DNA of 64,000 nucleotides, taken from contig NZ_JAGS01000001.1 in assembly GCF_000526775.1 (NCBI RefSeq), positions 1,426,001-1,490,000 on the forward strand. The letters are read 5' to 3'. The notes below the pieces were generated by a model. It was not told where the DNA came from, ran no database searches, and saw only the letters and a list, made by a program, of their open reading frames with translations. Source of the stretch: Ruminococcus albus AD2013. Its GTDB lineage: Bacteria > Bacillota > Clostridia > Oscillospirales > Ruminococcaceae. Positions 61,613 to 64,000 of the stretch are shown here, piece by piece; the first letter of the stretch is position 1, and each line of letters opens with the position of its first letter. A program made the position numbers and the translations under genes.

Positions 61613-63196
61613 TCATTCCGCACTTGCGCCGTAGTTTGAAAGTACTCTCGCCGATGGATCGTTGACATTGCAGCCTTCCCATGTCTTGTTAGGCATCCAG
61701 AAATCAACTATCATCTCACCCTGACCCTCGTAGTATTTCTCAAATATCTCACGGTAAAGCAGAGATTCCTTAGTAAAGGGCTGAGCGTGTGTGTACTTCT
61801 TTCTAAGTGTTTCAAACTCTTCCTCTGTGTAATAATCCTCAGCATAGGCTTTCAGATAGTTTACCAGAGAATGTCCCACAGCGTCGGAGAAAGCAGCCTT
61901 TTCTCTCCAAAGTATATTATCGGGAAGAACTCCGTCAGCTTCAAACGCCTTACGTAGCAGGAACTTGCCCTTGCCGTAGGTGTTCAGCTTCTTTTCGGGG
62001 TCTATCGCCATTACGTATTTTACAAAATCAAGGTCGCCGAAAGGCACTCTCGCTTCAAGTGAGTTAACAGAGATACATCTGTCAGCACGCAGAACATCGT
62101 ACATATGAAGTTCGTGTACGCGCTTTTCGGCTTCACGCTGAAATTCCTCAGCAGAGGGTGCAAAATCAGTGTACTTGTATCCGAACAGCTCATCGGATAT
62201 CTCGCCTGTCAGCAGTACGCGGATATCCGTCTGTTCATGTATCGCCTTGCAGATAAGGTACATACCCATGCTTGCACGTATGGTGGTTATATCGAATGTT
62301 CCCAGCAGACGTACAACTTCCTCAAGGGCATTTATCACATCGTCCTTGGTTATGATTATCTCTGTATGCTCGGAACCGATATAATCAGCAGTCTCCTTTG
62401 CATATTTAAGGTCGATGGCGTCCTCCGACATACCGATAGCGAAAGTCCTTATAGGCTTGTCCGATTTCTGCTGTGCAACAGCACATACCAGCGATGAATC
62501 CAGACCGCCCGAAAGCAGGAAGCCGACCTTTGCATCAGCCACCAGACGCTTCTCGATGCCTGCCACCAGCTTGTCATGAATGTTCTTATAGATAGTATCG
62601 TGATCATCATGACATACATGATCGGGCTTAGCGATATCATTGTAGCAGTGGAACTCGCCGTCTATATAATAGTGTCCGGGAGGGAAAGGCATTATCTTGT
62701 CGCAGATGTCCACCAGGTTCTGGGGTTCGCTTGCGAATACAGCAGCACCATCCCTGTCATAGCCATAGTAAAGGGGACGTATGCCTATTGGGTCACGAGC
62801 CGCGATGAACTTTCCTGTCTCACTGTCAAATATTATACAGGCGAATTCCGCGTCCAGCATTGCGAACATATCGGTCTTGTACTGCTCCCACATTGGAAGA
62901 AGTATCTCACAGTCCGAATCGCTCTGGAAGCGGTATCCCTTCTTTGCAAGGTCATCTCTTATCTTCTCGAAGCCGTAAAGCTCACCGTTGCAGACCACAT
63001 AGCTGTTACCCAGCCTGAATGGCTGCATACCATCGGGTGTAAGACCCATTATCGCAAGTCTGTGGAATGCCAGGATACCTCCCGCAACAGCCTGATAACG
63101 AGTGTCATCGGGTCCTCTTGATTTTGTCCTTTCAAAACATTTTTCCATAATGTCTCGGTCAGCCTTGACCGAGCACCAGCCCATAATACAACACAT
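61613..63196 (-). CDS. asnB: Asparagine synthetase B (glutamine-hydrolysing)
   Basis: 527 residues. Cys2 (MCCIMGWCSV) is the glutaminase nucleophile; the synthetase PP-loop is SGGLDSSLV (about residue 230). Length and motifs match bacterial AsnB. It lies 13 bases upstream of pyrG in the same operon. Confidence 0.95.
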   Translation of the reverse strand: MCCIMGWCSVKADRDIMEKCFERTKSRGPDDTRYQAVAGGILAFHRLAIMGLTPDGMQPFRLGNSYVVCNGELYGFEKIRDDLAKKGYRFQSDSDCEILLPMWEQYKTDMFAMLDAEFACIIFDSETGKFIAARDPIGIRPLYYGYDRDGAAVFASEPQNLVDICDKIMPFPPGHYYIDGEFHCYNDIAKPDHVCHDDHDTIYKNIHDKLVAGIEKRLVADAKVGFLLSGGLDSSLVCAVAQQKSDKPIRTFAIGMSEDAIDLKYAKETADYIGSEHTEIIITKDDVINALEEVVRLLGTFDITTIRASMGMYLICKAIHEQTDIRVLLTGEISDELFGYKYTDFAPSAEEFQREAEKRVHELHMYDVLRADRCISVNSLEARVPFGDLDFVKYVMAIDPEKKLNTYGKGKFLLRKAFEADGVLPDNILWREKAAFSDAVGHSLVNYLKAYAEDYYTEEEFETLRKKYTHAQPFTKESLLYREIFEKYYEGQGEMIVDFWMPNKTWEGCNVNDPSARVLSNYGASAE

Positions 63197-63211
63197 AATT
63201 AGATTCCTCCG

Positions 63212-63250
63212 AAAAAACGGAACTTGGCTGTCGCATTTCTGTGGCAGCCA
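63212..63250 (-). terminator. Weak hairpin between glnN and asnB
   Basis: On the minus strand TGGCTG/CAGCCA (63250-63245 with 63230-63225) followed, after a few bases, by six T residues (63217-63212). It could be a partial terminator or attenuator before asnB. Confidence 0.35.
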
Positions 63251-63286
63251 TTTCCTTATAATTTAAGATAGGATTTAGTAGAAAAC

Positions 63287-64000
63287 TTATTTAACACCGA
63301 ACAGCAGCTCGTCGTAGGTCGGGAACGGCCAGAACTTGGCAGCTGTGATGGTCTCTGCCTCATCACAGGAAGCACGAAGCTTTTCCATAACGCCCAGCAG
63401 CTCATCTCTGATGATGTAAGCTGTATCGGTTACGCTGTCTGAATCCTTCACCTTATCAAGAACGCTGTCAAGTTCGTCAAGGCTTGCATAAGCCTCACTT
63501 GCATAGCCCGAAAGCTTCTTGACGGTCTCTGTCTCATAGGTGCAGGCAAGATCGGTAGCCAGTGATTTTTTAGCGTTTGCGGTCTTTGCAACAAATGCAG
63601 CATATTCCTCGATAGCGGGAAGTATCTCGCGGCGTGCCAGCATCTCCATGGTCTTAGCTTCGATGATGACAGCCTTGCAGTAGTTCTCCAGTGTGATCTC
63701 TGTACGGCTGCGCAGCTCAGCCTCGGTGAATACCTTGTGAGCGGTCAGCATCTTAACGTTCTTCTCGTCCATCAGATGAGGGATAGCATCGGGAGTTGTA
63801 CGGTAGTTCAGCAGACCGCGTACTTCGGTAGCTTCCTTTATCCATGTATCATCATAGCCGTTGCCGTTGAAGATGATCCTCTTGTGATCGGTGATGGTCT
63901 TCTTTATCATCTCATGGAGTGCTTCCTCGAAGTTATCAGCCTTTTCAAGTCTGTCAGCATAGATCTTCAGGCTCTCTGCAACTGCCGAGTTCAGCATGAT
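63287..64000 (-). CDS. glnN: Glutamine synthetase type III, C-terminal part (N-terminus off window)
   Basis: The frame continues past the Met at 63997 to the window edge (the codon at 64000-63998 is Ile), so this is only the last 237 residues or so of a protein of roughly 700. The region holds the GSIII C-terminal domain: FNGNGYDDTWIKEA, RGLLNYRTTPDAIPHL, and the ending KFWPFPTYDELLF. It makes glutamine from glutamate and ammonia and precedes three glutamine-consuming enzymes. Confidence 0.92.
   Translation of the reverse strand: MMLNSAVAESLKIYADRLEKADNFEEALHEMIKKTITDHKRIIFNGNGYDDTWIKEATEVRGLLNYRTTPDAIPHLMDEKNVKMLTAHKVFTEAELRSRTEITLENYCKAVIIEAKTMEMLARREILPAIEEYAAFVAKTANAKKSLATDLACTYETETVKKLSGYASEAYASLDELDSVLDKVKDSDSVTDTAYIIRDELLGVMEKLRASCDEAETITAAKFWPFPTYDELLFGVK

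Overview
The window looks like a chromosomal segment of a low-to-moderate GC anaerobic Firmicute, most likely a Ruminococcus (Oscillospiraceae). The pointers are a secreted protein with a cellulosome-type dockerin whose repeats read like Ruminococcus dockerins (39022-40542), glutamine synthetase III, LL-diaminopimelate aminotransferase, a B. subtilis-type PurF, FeoA/FeoA/FeoB with a Cys-rich FeoB partner, and DUF3793, DUF4261 and DUF6110 families. The genus is inference; no rRNA is present.

Layout. 1-3.4 kb: a response regulator/degenerate-GGDEF/EAL protein cut by the window edge, a DUF4261 protein, a HAD phosphatase and tRNA-Arg(ACG). 3.58-5.48 kb and 53.27-55.17 kb: two nearly identical, same-orientation IS200/IS605-type elements, each with an intact-looking tnpB, a structured 3' end (candidate omega RNA) and a dead tnpA relic. 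Between them lies about 48 kb that is almost entirely metal acquisition: an ECF transporter (5.7-8.5 kb), a MacB-type ABC pair (8.9-12.4 kb), a TetR regulator with two YbtP/YbtQ-like ABC half-transporters (12.6-16.8 kb), a 22-kb nonribosomal peptide synthetase operon (17.2-38.8 kb), an iron-type-regulated dockerin protein (39-40.5 kb), an ApbE/NusG-II/Gx flavinylation operon divergent from a ferric-reductase/FMN-binding protein (40.7-44.5 kb), a DtxR-like regulator, DUF3793, flavodoxin, FeoA, FeoA, FeoB, a FeoB-associated Cys-rich peptide (44.6-49.5 kb), and DUF6110 with a P1B-type ATPase (49.7-52.1 kb). After the second element come a ZIP transporter, VanW, and a minus-strand operon of glutamine-linked enzymes (GSIII, AsnB, PyrG, PurF, DapL).

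The central system is an apparently undescribed aryl-cap, three-cysteine thiazoline/thiazolidine NRPS locus. It has an aryl-AMP ligase, an ArCP-Cy-A-(MT/E-like)-PCP-Cy-A-PCP synthetase, an unusual thioesterase-PCP fusion, a TubC-Cy-A-PCP synthetase, a thiazolinyl imide reductase, an Sfp-type PPTase, four thioesterases (two with a Cys in place of the nucleophilic Ser), two tandem stand-alone condensation domains and a stand-alone carrier. The closest known logic is yersiniabactin/pyochelin and the streptococcal equibactin locus, but there is no salicylate synthase here and the carrier/condensation surplus is unexplained. I expect the product to be a metallophore, taken up by the YbtPQ-like and possibly the ECF transporter.

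The metal genes are tied together by a recurring 16-bp palindrome, GTTAG-N6-CTAAC (nine exact copies and about thirteen near copies). Copies sit just downstream of strong TTGACA-N17-TATAAT promoters in front of nearly every metal operon, while none was noticed near the housekeeping genes. The likely regulator is the DtxR-like protein at 44601-44975, which oddly lacks the classical DtxR metal ligands.
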